From RAM1 sp943372515 (lineage in GTDB: Bacteria; Pseudomonadota; Gammaproteobacteria; Burkholderiales; Burkholderiaceae_C): DNA of 64,000 nt. The notes under the pieces are model-generated. The model was given only the letters and a program-made list of their open reading frames with translations. It did not search any database and was not told where the DNA came from. The position numbers and the translations under genes are program-made. The stretch lies in the NCBI GenBank assembly GCA_943372515.1, contig CALRYY010000006.1:21426-85425 (forward strand), in the 5' to 3' direction. Shown here in pieces: positions 43,139 through 49,946 of this stretch (within the stretch, counting starts at the first letter, position 1; each line of letters starts with the position of its first letter).

Positions 43139-43294
43139 ATGGCTGCGGTTTTGCTGAAGTTGCTATGCCTGCGCGTGGGCGCAGTGAATTGCTGCAAAGC
43201 GTTGATGTGCAACGACTTTACGGTTATTTGCGGGCCATCTTATTACGGACGTCGCCACGTTATTCCGCTGTTTTGCAGGACATATCAAATTTAG
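43139..43294 (+). CDS. Small leader ORF MAAVLLKLL (51 residues)
   Basis: ATG 43139 with AAGGAGG 4 bp upstream opens MAAVLLKLLCLRVGAVNCC and continues for 51 codons. Island 2 has a counterpart starting MAAVLLKLL but only 22 codons long, so just the N-terminus is conserved. It may be a leader peptide tuning expression of the following gene, or a decayed membrane peptide. No family is recognised. Confidence 0.45.
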   Translation: MAAVLLKLLCLRVGAVNCCKALMCNDFTVICGPSYYGRRHVIPLFCRTYQI

Positions 43295-43420
43295 GCCGCC
43301 CAACAGCCTTACACCAGGCGCAGGCGCCCGCACGTCTTGCCACTCCGTGTCATCCGTTTGTGGGTTGTGTGAATCTGCAACCTCAACTAGCATAATTTTC
43401 TCAACTTAAAGGAGAAGGCC

Positions 43421-43945
43421 ATGAAAAGACGGATGTTTTTCTTGAGCGCTGCGATCCCGCCGATACTGGGGAACGCACAAACGACGTTCGCGCACCCTTC
43501 AATTTCCATGAAGATTGGAGTGCCGGGGTCGCAACCTAACCCGATCTCATTTGAATTCGAAAACTTCGGAATTGACTCAAGTGGCGTGGGAGAGGCGTCA
43601 ACTGGTAAGGTTCAGTTCAACATCAATAGCGACCGGGGCATCACCGGCCCCAAGGTGTTGGCGGTCTGGAATCAGTACTCTGCAGCGGCAGAAGTAGTTT
43701 TGAGTTCTGGCTACCGCTTGCTTGATGGGGTCGCACGAGTAGATCAGTTTGACATCTACACGGACACTAAGCCGCCAGCGCCGAACAATGGCAAGCCGGC
43801 CGCAGGCGATATTCAGAAACACGTATCCATTTCGTTTCAGCGCAATACTACGAACTCTGGGGTGTTCAAGATTGCGCAAAACAACACCGCAATGACCGGT
43901 ACGATCATGGTGTATTTCACGGTGCGCTACAGGCCTGTGAGTTGA
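43421..43945 (+). CDS. Hypothetical secreted protein of island 1
   Basis: The 174-residue protein has a strong AAAGGAGAAGG ribosome site and a signal peptide (MKRRMFFLSAAIPPILGNAQ, cut near 20-24). The mature part is beta-rich, without Cys. The sequence from SMKIGVPG through TGKVQFNIN to KHVSISFQRN has a faint Hcp-like beta-barrel rhythm, too weak to name. It is the first full gene after the conserved head, the same place as the secreted protein of island 2, but the two are unrelated in sequence. An attC-like site follows 25 bp after the stop. Confidence 0.75.
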   Translation: MKRRMFFLSAAIPPILGNAQTTFAHPSISMKIGVPGSQPNPISFEFENFGIDSSGVGEASTGKVQFNINSDRGITGPKVLAVWNQYSAAAEVVLSSGYRLLDGVARVDQFDIYTDTKPPAPNNGKPAAGDIQKHVSISFQRNTTNSGVFKIAQNNTAMTGTIMVYFTVRYRPVS

Positions 43946-43970
43946 GAAAGCACCATTTTTCCTGGGCGGG

Positions 43971-44030
43971 GCCTAACATGTCGGCCCAGAGGCGGCGACC
44001 CTCGGCCGCGCCTGGCCTCCAACGTTATGT
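43971..44030 (+). other. attC-like recombination site 1
   Basis: GCCTAAC (43971-43977, fits RYYYAAC) opens the site and AACGTTATGT closes it, where GTTATGT fits GTTRRRY except for one base. Between them GGCCCAGAGGCGGC can pair imperfectly with GCCGCGCCTGGCC. Length of 60 bp suits attC. The next gene starts inside the closing motif. Confidence 0.6.
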
Positions 44031-45433
44031 CTCACGGCCAGGAATCGTTCATGCCTGAATTGGGCGGCCTGATTGAGCGTGGCCTCGCTCGTATAAACGA
44101 GTCGCACGTACATGAGCTCGGCCGCGTTCTGGAAGCAGCTTTATCGGTCATCCATCCGAATGAGCGCCGTAGCGGTCGCGAGAGTCTAGACTTTTTCATG
44201 TCAAAGTCAGTCGAGACGATGAACTCATTTCTGCAGTCCGCTCGGGAGTTCGTTCTCCGTACCGTCAAAAGCACGAATACGGTGCTCACACCTTTGAAGG
44301 TCGATGAGTTGGTCAGCTTGGTACAGGGTGGCCTTCGTGAAGATCTGTATCTCAGAAGATTTGAGGTGTACGAGTCAGCTTTCGCTCGTCGCATCGCAAG
44401 TTTCGGAGGCGCAATGAAATTGGCCGACTTTCGCGCTGACCTTTCGAAAGCTACCCTGCACGCGGGCATATCAAACCGTATCCGCGCCTCTTTGCGTGAA
44501 TTAAGGGACGATCTTCTCACGGAGCTCGAGCGACAGCGCAACACCAGCCCTTCCGCAAAGAAGTTATCGAAACACCCTGGAGATCGCCAGATGAGCTATT
44601 CAGCTTCTATCTTCAACGTCATGATCGCATCGCCCGGTGACGTGGCCTCTGAACGCGCGATAGTTCGGGATGTAGTGTATGAGTGGAATGCGGTGAACGC
44701 CAATTCGCGGGAGATCGTTCTCTTGCCCGTGGGATGGGAAACCCATTCATCTCCAGAAATGGGTGCGACGGCGCAAACTATCATTAATCGACAGGTATTG
44801 TCGAAGTGCGATCTACTCGTGGGAATATTTTGGACGAGGATTGGTACGGCTACGGAGCGCCATCTGAGTGGGACCGTCGAGGAAATAGAAGAGCACATCT
44901 CGGCTGGGAAGCCAGCGATGCTATATTTCTCGAGCCAACCTGTCGCCCTAGATATGGTCGATATAGACCAAGTGCAAAAGCTAAAGGCGTTCAAGGCATC
45001 TTGCCTAAGCGGTGGTCTCTATGAAACGTACGACAGCCATAGCGAGTTCAAGGACAAGTTTTATCGTCAGCTGCAGCTGAAGATCAACGAGCACCCACTT
45101 TTTCAAACTGCTAACTTCGGCGGAGAAGAGCAGGCAATAGTGGAATCGCGTACACAATTGCCTGACCTTTCGCCTGAAGCAAGAGTCTTGTTGAAGGAGG
45201 CCAGCCAGGACCGTGGAGGTACGATCATCCTCGCGAGATACATCGGCGGCACGGGGATGCAGACGAACGGGAAAAACCTCATACCTTCCAATGAGCGCCG
45301 TGAGGTTGCGAAGTGGGAGCAGGCTCTCGAGGAATTGAAGGCTAAAGATCTCGTTGTAGAAAGAGGCCACAAAGGCGAAGTTTTCAAGATCACGAATCTG
45401 GGCTATCAGGTCGCGGACATGATCGTGCTATGA
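44027..45433 (+). CDS. DUF4062-domain cassette protein
   Basis: The 468-residue protein has an N-terminal helical region (about 1-180) and a DUF4062 domain at about 195-330 (FNVMIASPGDVASERAIVRD, LLPVGWETHSSPEMGATAQ, CDLLVGIFWTRIG). A C-terminal winged-helix-like part lies around 385-468 (LSPEARVLLKEASQ, ALEELKAKDLVVERG). DUF4062 has a TIR/nucleoside-deoxyribosyltransferase-like fold and is frequent in defence and signalling NTPases and in integron cassettes. No NTPase is attached here. Flanking attC-like sites make it a gene cassette. The first ATG lies inside the attC; ATG 44051 is an alternative start. The role is unknown, with defence an inference. Confidence 0.78.
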   Translation: MSHGQESFMPELGGLIERGLARINESHVHELGRVLEAALSVIHPNERRSGRESLDFFMSKSVETMNSFLQSAREFVLRTVKSTNTVLTPLKVDELVSLVQGGLREDLYLRRFEVYESAFARRIASFGGAMKLADFRADLSKATLHAGISNRIRASLRELRDDLLTELERQRNTSPSAKKLSKHPGDRQMSYSASIFNVMIASPGDVASERAIVRDVVYEWNAVNANSREIVLLPVGWETHSSPEMGATAQTIINRQVLSKCDLLVGIFWTRIGTATERHLSGTVEEIEEHISAGKPAMLYFSSQPVALDMVDIDQVQKLKAFKASCLSGGLYETYDSHSEFKDKFYRQLQLKINEHPLFQTANFGGEEQAIVESRTQLPDLSPEARVLLKEASQDRGGTIILARYIGGTGMQTNGKNLIPSNERREVAKWEQALEELKAKDLVVERGHKGEVFKITNLGYQVADMIVL

Positions 45434-45501
45434 CCGGCGTAGCAAGTCAGTCCAGCGGATCGCCTGTTGCGACTTCTGACTTCTGCCTTCCGACGTTAGG
45501 T
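45431..45501 (+). other. attC-like recombination site 2
   Basis: It closes with GTTAGGT (45495-45501), a full match to GTTRRRY after CCGAC. The stem is GCAAGTCAG (45442) pairing with CTGACTTCTGC (45476). The opening half-site is degenerate. It separates the DUF4062 and four-helix membrane protein genes. Confidence 0.55.
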
Positions 45502-45535
45502 GACCGAACGCATACGCCCAGAAGGAGGCAATTAC

Positions 45536-46219
45536 ATGTCCACAGCGATAGCTGAGCCAAAGAAGTCCGGCAATGAGAAGTCAGAGTCTGGCCTCTCGTC
45601 CCTAATGAACTTCGTCCCGAGTGCCTATTACGATCTAATTGCGCGCGTCTGTCCGGGAATGGCGTTTTGGGTTGCACTGTCTTTCAAAGCCTCGCTTGTC
45701 TCGGGCTTGAACCCAAAAGCACTAAATGAGTTCTCCGGGCCAGTGCTCTTTGTTCTTATTGCATTGAGCTACGTATCCGGCATCGTGCTAACTGGATTCA
45801 CCGTCGTGTGGGACTGGGTTTCACTCATGTTCCTTTCGGCCACAAAGACGATGCGCAGTCATCTAGGGCTTGACGCACCCAAATCCACTCCGTTCAGCAG
45901 CCGATGGAAAGTCGTTTCCCTTCACATTGACGCTGTCATAAAAGAAGATGAAGGGGCCGGGCGTGTCCTTGTCAAGGCTATGGCCGAGGTCACGCTTTGC
46001 CAGAACTTGCTTTCCGGCATGCTGGTCTTGGCGTTCATTGGTCATTATTCGCAAGATTCGCGCTTCTTTGCGCCGCTTCTCTATACGGAGTTCTATATCC
46101 CAATTGCCCTCGCGCTGTTTCTGTCAATGCTTTTTAGACAGGCAATGTTCTTAGGCCGCGTTAAAGATCTCTATGAGTTATATGTACCAGTACGGCTCAG
46201 TTTTCCGTCGCCCGCCTGA
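45536..46219 (+). CDS. Cassette-encoded membrane protein
   Basis: The 227-residue protein from ATG 45536 has a strong AAGGAGG site; a GTG at 45500 is an alternative inside the attC end. It has about four hydrophobic segments (ARVCPGMAFWVALSF, GPVLFVLIALSYVSGIVLTGF, NLLSGMLVLAFIGHY, YIPIALALFLSMLF). A cytoplasmic loop of about 75 residues lies between the second and third. No family is recognised. Cassette arrays commonly carry such orphan membrane proteins, some of which prove to be abortive-infection or effector components. Confidence 0.75.
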   Translation: MSTAIAEPKKSGNEKSESGLSSLMNFVPSAYYDLIARVCPGMAFWVALSFKASLVSGLNPKALNEFSGPVLFVLIALSYVSGIVLTGFTVVWDWVSLMFLSATKTMRSHLGLDAPKSTPFSSRWKVVSLHIDAVIKEDEGAGRVLVKAMAEVTLCQNLLSGMLVLAFIGHYSQDSRFFAPLLYTEFYIPIALALFLSMLFRQAMFLGRVKDLYELYVPVRLSFPSPA

Positions 46220-46285
46220 CCCTTACATCGAAAGAACGCTTTCCGGACTTCGGCCTACAAGCGTCTCTCATGACAAACGTTAACG
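46214..46285 (+). other. attC-like recombination site 3
   Basis: GCCTGAC (46214, one mismatch to RYYYAAC) overlaps the end of the membrane protein gene. AACGCTT pairs with AAGCGT inside, and AAACGTTAACG closes the site at 46285. The next start codon is only 6 bp further. Confidence 0.5.
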
Positions 46286-46291
46286 CTCAGT

Positions 46292-46531
46292 ATGGTCATT
46301 CCCGCTATCACCGCCAAAGGACTGCAAGACGCATTGCGGCTTTCCGCGGCTCATGAGGTGAATGTATGGTGCGGTACCGATGCAATTTCTGAGGCCGAGT
46401 ACGAGGCCATACAAGACTCCCACTTGTCTCGCTTCATCTATCCGCTTCAGGGCCAAGAGCCCCATGTTCTCGCAGGCGCCATAGACACGGTCGAAGAGCA
46501 CCACCCAGGCGAAACTCTGTGGATTGAGTAA
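46292..46531 (+). CDS. Small cassette protein (79 residues)
   Basis: ATG 46292 opens MVIPAITAKGLQDALRLSAA. The product is acidic and soluble, with no membrane or signal sequence, ending EHHPGETLWIE. No family is recognised. It lies between attC-like sites 3 and 4, and the start is nearly directly after the site, as is common for cassettes. Confidence 0.6.
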   Translation: MVIPAITAKGLQDALRLSAAHEVNVWCGTDAISEAEYEAIQDSHLSRFIYPLQGQEPHVLAGAIDTVEEHHPGETLWIE

Positions 46532-46541
46532 TGCCCTTGAG

Positions 46542-46627
46542 CTTTAACAGGTCAATGACGCGGACCCACAACAGCAGGAGGCGGCTCCGTCGCAAGTTTC
46601 GGTGGCCCGGCCGTCTACACGGTAGGC
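46542..46627 (+). other. Degenerate attC-like site 4
   Basis: CTTTAACAGGTCAATG opens and ACGGTAGGCG closes an 86-bp stretch with GC-rich complementary segments between. Both half-sites deviate from the consensus, so this is the weakest of the set. Confidence 0.35.
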
Positions 46628-46671
46628 GTCACAATAGCATCCTCCACTTCGTTCACGCAGAAGTCAAAACC

Positions 46672-47499
46672 ATGGCAGCGAAGAGCACCTATCGCATCGA
46701 GAGGTTCACTAGCTGGGACCGCTTCCGCGAGGTGGTTTCCAGTCCTGAGTATCGTAGCTGGGCATTCCGTGGGCAGTCGTCAGCGGATTGGCCCCTGTTC
46801 AGTTCGCTTTCAAGATATCTTTTGAAGTACCAAGTTCATCCAGACGCTTGGCCCCAACAGGAGTCAAGAATCCTCAGGGTGTTTAAGCGTAAAGCTCACC
46901 TGATTCTTCAACACCTTCCCGACCAGGATGATCAGTTTGAATGGCTTGCATTGATGCAACACCACGGGGCACCAACTCGACTTATTGATTTCTCTTGGTC
47001 GCCGTTCGTAGCCACATTCTTCGCGCTTGAAAATGCGAGCGAGGCTGTAGCCATCTGGGCAGTTTTCCCCCCTGGGTTGAACGATCGGCCGACCCGGACA
47101 ACCAGAGCAAGCCAAACGACCAAAAGCAATGAAATTGGCCCCTGGATCAATGGAGCATACGAGAAGCACTTCCTGCCGAACAAACGCAAGGTTGCTGTCA
47201 TTGGCGAGCCCCATCGAATGAATCAACGTCTTGTGGCGCAGAGTGGTACGTTTGTAATCCCGGGGCTTCTCCAACGACCTGTTGATGAGCTCGTACCTTC
47301 GTCCTCGATCGTGAAGTTTGTACTTGACGCCAAACAGCTTCGGCGGCACGCCATGGCCGAGCTCTACACAATGAATATCAGCAACGCCACTCTGTTTCCT
47401 GGCCTTGACGGTCTGGCGCGCTCACTTGCCTATGAGCTAGAACATCATTGGGCATTCGATCCCCTGACGATGAAAACGCTCCCCGGATTTGCGATGTGA
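46672..47499 (+). CDS. FRG-domain cassette protein
   Basis: The 275-residue protein has the FRG motif near the N-terminus (RSWAFRGQSSADWPLFSSL, about 27-45) and the later FRG-family stretch WLALMQHHGAPTRLIDFSWSP, with FATFFALENA-like sequence following. FRG domains occur in phage-defence and toxin contexts, but the activity is not established. ATG 46672 is used because the FRG fold starts there; the frame is open 141 bp upstream through the weak attC. It is the last cassette gene of island 1. Confidence 0.82.
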   Translation: MAAKSTYRIERFTSWDRFREVVSSPEYRSWAFRGQSSADWPLFSSLSRYLLKYQVHPDAWPQQESRILRVFKRKAHLILQHLPDQDDQFEWLALMQHHGAPTRLIDFSWSPFVATFFALENASEAVAIWAVFPPGLNDRPTRTTRASQTTKSNEIGPWINGAYEKHFLPNKRKVAVIGEPHRMNQRLVAQSGTFVIPGLLQRPVDELVPSSSIVKFVLDAKQLRRHAMAELYTMNISNATLFPGLDGLARSLAYELEHHWAFDPLTMKTLPGFAM

Positions 47500-47500
47500 C

Positions 47501-47693
47501 GCCTTACCCCTCGTATACGAACTCCCCTCAACGGCAAGGGGCTGATCGATAGATTGGCTGTTGGGGAAACACCTGCAGTCGTATGTCCGGCATCTGTTGT
47601 CGGATCGTGTGTGTCCCTTGCCGACATGGAATCTGCGTCACCGATGCGCCAGTCGCTACGAACGGCTGGCACGCTGCCGGAAGAGTTATCGGC
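47501..47693 (+). repeat. Island end block, copy 1
   Basis: This 193-bp stretch starts GCCTTAC, an attC-like half-site, and aligns with 55410-55603. Shared blocks in the same order are ACTCCCC, CGGCAAG, AGTCGTAT, ATGGAATCT and AAGAGTTATCGGC. Equal length and order argue for common descent. Conserved reading is not maintained, so it is probably not coding. From here to 48008 I see no convincing gene. Confidence 0.6.
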
Positions 47694-48008
47694 GTCTGTC
47701 GGTGCGGGGAGTGCCCTGGTAGCCAGGACGGTCGATCAATCTCGTCGCAAGCTTGGATGGGTGTTCAAAGCCTCATGTTGTTGACGGCTGTTTGGGGTAC
47801 CTGGCAGGCAACCCGGCATCGAAAAGCTCTTCCTGCTGAACTTCTTGCTCAGCCGAACGTTGGGTTCACCAAACCGCACCTTGTGTCGCGGCGTGGCCGT
47901 AGCCTTGGTGCTGCTTGCATCTCCCTTTTCAAAAATGGGAAGATCGGCAAAACAAGGGGTGTGGGACGCGGCCATGGGCTGACGGTTGTCCGACACCCAT
48001 CCGGACCC

Positions 48009-48797
48009 ATGAACCAGCCTGCCAACATTCAACCTTCGGACGCTGCCGACGACATGGGCAGCCGGACCCTGCGCCGGGGCTTGCAGGTGCTGGACGCCAT
48101 TGTCGAGGGCGCCGGCGAAGGTTTGCGTGTCGTGGACCTGTGCAGGCATGTTGGTCTGCAGCGAGCCACGGTCTATCGCCTGCTGGCCGAGCTGGTCGAG
48201 GCCGGCTATGTGACCCAGGAGGGCCGGTACCGCTATCGGCCGGGGCCCCGGATGGCCAGTGTGTCCGGCGCCGCCGACACATCGCGCATCGCGCAGCAAT
48301 TGAAGCGCGTGCTGGCGACCATCAGCGCCGCGTGTGGCGACGCGGCCTTCGCCATCGTGCGCGAAGGCGCGATCTCGCATTGCATCGCGCGGCACGTTGG
48401 AACGTTTCCCGTGCAGGCACTGCTGATCCCGGTGGGCAACCGCCAGCCCCTGGGTGTGGGGGCGGCGGGCCTGGCCATGCTGGCCGCCATGCCGGACGCG
48501 GATGTCGACCACGCGATTGCCGCCAACGCACAGACCATGGGCGCCTTCGGCGACATGACGCCCGAGCGCATGAGAGTCCTCATCCGGTCTGCGCGTGAAC
48601 GCGGCTGGTCAGTCATCGGCAACCATGCCACCCGGGGCGTGCTGGCCGTCGGCGTGCCTGTGCTCAATGCCAGCGGCCAACCGGTGGCGGCCATCAGCGT
48701 GGCGTCCACCATCCTGCGAATGAACCGCGAACGTCAGCGCAAGATCGCCCGGCTGATCGCCGATGTGCTCGCGCAAGCGTTCCCTGAGGGCCTGTAG
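48009..48797 (+). CDS. IclR-family transcriptional regulator
   Basis: The 262-residue protein has an N-terminal winged helix (SRTLRRGLQVLDAIVEG, LCRHVGLQRATVYRLLAELVEAGYV). A C-terminal IclR effector domain follows (FPVQALLIPVGNRQPLGVGAAGLAML, GVLAVGVPVLNASGQPVAAISVAS). ATG 48009 gives a normal family N-terminus. It lies directly upstream of, and co-oriented with, the receptor-ligase-lyase operon and presumably controls it. The effector is unknown. Confidence 0.93.
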   Translation: MNQPANIQPSDAADDMGSRTLRRGLQVLDAIVEGAGEGLRVVDLCRHVGLQRATVYRLLAELVEAGYVTQEGRYRYRPGPRMASVSGAADTSRIAQQLKRVLATISAACGDAAFAIVREGAISHCIARHVGTFPVQALLIPVGNRQPLGVGAAGLAMLAAMPDADVDHAIAANAQTMGAFGDMTPERMRVLIRSARERGWSVIGNHATRGVLAVGVPVLNASGQPVAAISVASTILRMNRERQRKIARLIADVLAQAFPEGL

Positions 48798-48842
48798 GGA
48801 AGCAGGAGCAGCCGCCGGTGCTAGGGTGAACCCTTATTTTTG

Positions 48843-48863
48843 AACGTCCGGCAGCCGGACGTT
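48843..48863. promoter_or_regulatory. Perfect inverted repeat between iclR and its operon
   Basis: The 10-bp arms AACGTCCGGC and GCCGGACGTT flank a single A, followed by TTTTC. It lies 46 bp after the IclR stop and 68 bp before the receptor start. It could be an IclR operator or a terminator of the regulator gene; the short T run leaves both open. Confidence 0.6.
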
Positions 48864-48930
48864 TTCAGCGCGCAAATCGACAGACCCGAAATAGGATGAC
48901 CGCCACTGGAAGTCCAAAAAAAGAGGTTCT

Positions 48931-49932
48931 ATGAAAACGCTGAATCAGTTCAAACGGTTGCGCCGGTGTGCCGTGTCACTCGCAACCCTGGCGGCCCTGG
49001 GTGGCCTGGCAATGTCTTCGCACGCTCAATCTGCCAGGTGGCCGGACAAGCCGGTGAGACTGGTCGTTGGCTATCCCGCAGGCGGTGCAACCGACGCGAT
49101 TGCGCGGCTGGTGGCCAGCCGGCTCGCCGAGCCACTGGGTCAGGCCGTGACCGTCGAAAACCGGCCCGGCGCCAACAGCAACCTGGGCGCCGAATACGTG
49201 GCGCGCGCGCCCGCAGACGGGACCACGTTGCTGGTCTACAGCGTGGCGCAGACGATCAACGCGTCGCTGTACCCCAAGCTGGGCTATGACGCCCAAAAGG
49301 ACTTCGTGCCCATCGGCCTGATCGCGAAGATTCCCAACATCCTCGTTGTCAACACCAACTCCCCCGTCAAGACGGTGGCAGATTACGTGCGCGTGGCCAA
49401 GGCAACGCCCGGCGGCGTCACATTCGCATCGGCAGGCAGTGGCTCATCGACGCATCTGTCCGCCGAGATATTCAAGATGAATGCCGGGGTGAACCTGCTG
49501 CATGTGCCCTACCGCGGCAGTTCGCCAGCGATCACCGACCTCATCGGTGGGCAGGTGCAGTCGATGTTTGACAACGCCCCTTCCGCGCTGCCGCACATCA
49601 AGTCCGGGCGCCTTCGCGCGGTTGCCATTACCAGCGCCAGGCGATCGAACTTGTTGCCGGACCTTCCCACGGTCGCTGAATCCGGCTTTCCCGGCTTTGA
49701 GGTTCACTCATGGTTCGGGCTGGCGGCGCCGGCCGGAACCCCGCAAGCCACTGTCGAGCGGTTGAATGCCGAACTGGGCAAGGTGCTCGGCTCCGCCGAT
49801 GTGCAGCAGCGGCTACAGGACCTGGCGGCAACGCCAGAAGCCGGGACGCCGGAACAGATGCAGGCCCTGATCGCGACGGAGCTGAAGCGATGGGCCGCCG
49901 TGGTCAAGAGCTCCGGCGCCCAGCCCAATTGA
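48931..49932 (+). CDS. Bug/TctC-family substrate-binding protein (third in window)
   Basis: The 333-residue periplasmic receptor has a signal peptide (cut near SSHAQ) and the signatures WPDKPVRLVVGYPAGG, ENRPGANSNLGAEYVA and VPYRGSSPAITDLIGG. It heads the IclR-linked operon with an acyl-CoA ligase and a citryl-CoA-lyase-like enzyme, so its ligand is probably a carboxylate degraded through a CoA thioester. The ligand itself is unknown. AAAAAGAGG precedes the ATG. Confidence 0.93.
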   Translation: MKTLNQFKRLRRCAVSLATLAALGGLAMSSHAQSARWPDKPVRLVVGYPAGGATDAIARLVASRLAEPLGQAVTVENRPGANSNLGAEYVARAPADGTTLLVYSVAQTINASLYPKLGYDAQKDFVPIGLIAKIPNILVVNTNSPVKTVADYVRVAKATPGGVTFASAGSGSSTHLSAEIFKMNAGVNLLHVPYRGSSPAITDLIGGQVQSMFDNAPSALPHIKSGRLRAVAITSARRSNLLPDLPTVAESGFPGFEVHSWFGLAAPAGTPQATVERLNAELGKVLGSADVQQRLQDLAATPEAGTPEQMQALIATELKRWAAVVKSSGAQPN

Positions 49933-49946
49933 GGAACCTCTCAGGC

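Larger units (their letters stand above)
42705..47693 (+). mobile_element. Accessory island 1: MITE-like head, promoter-leader, attC-like cassettes, end block
   Basis: From the MITE-like element to the end block, this stretch has AT-richer genes, attC-like sites between genes (43971, 45431, 46214 and a weak one at 46542) and no integrase. Its head (to about 43180) and its tail (47501-47693) both recur in island 2 at 53.4-55.6 kb. It sits between a LysR gene and an IclR-controlled operon. The limits are set by the shared sequences; target duplications were not found. Confidence 0.6.

Noticed and set aside
43165..43395. 76-codon open frame overlapping the leader region of island 1
   Set aside because: No ribosome site, out of frame with the conserved leader, and not conserved in island 2.
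43421..43945. Naming the island 1 secreted protein as Hcp (type VI secretion)
   Set aside because: The resemblance is only a beta-strand rhythm; it has a signal peptide, which Hcp lacks, and no conserved Hcp motif.
47583..48008. Upstream extension of the IclR open frame
   Set aside because: It runs through the island end block, has no ribosome site and adds Cys-rich sequence not seen in IclR proteins.
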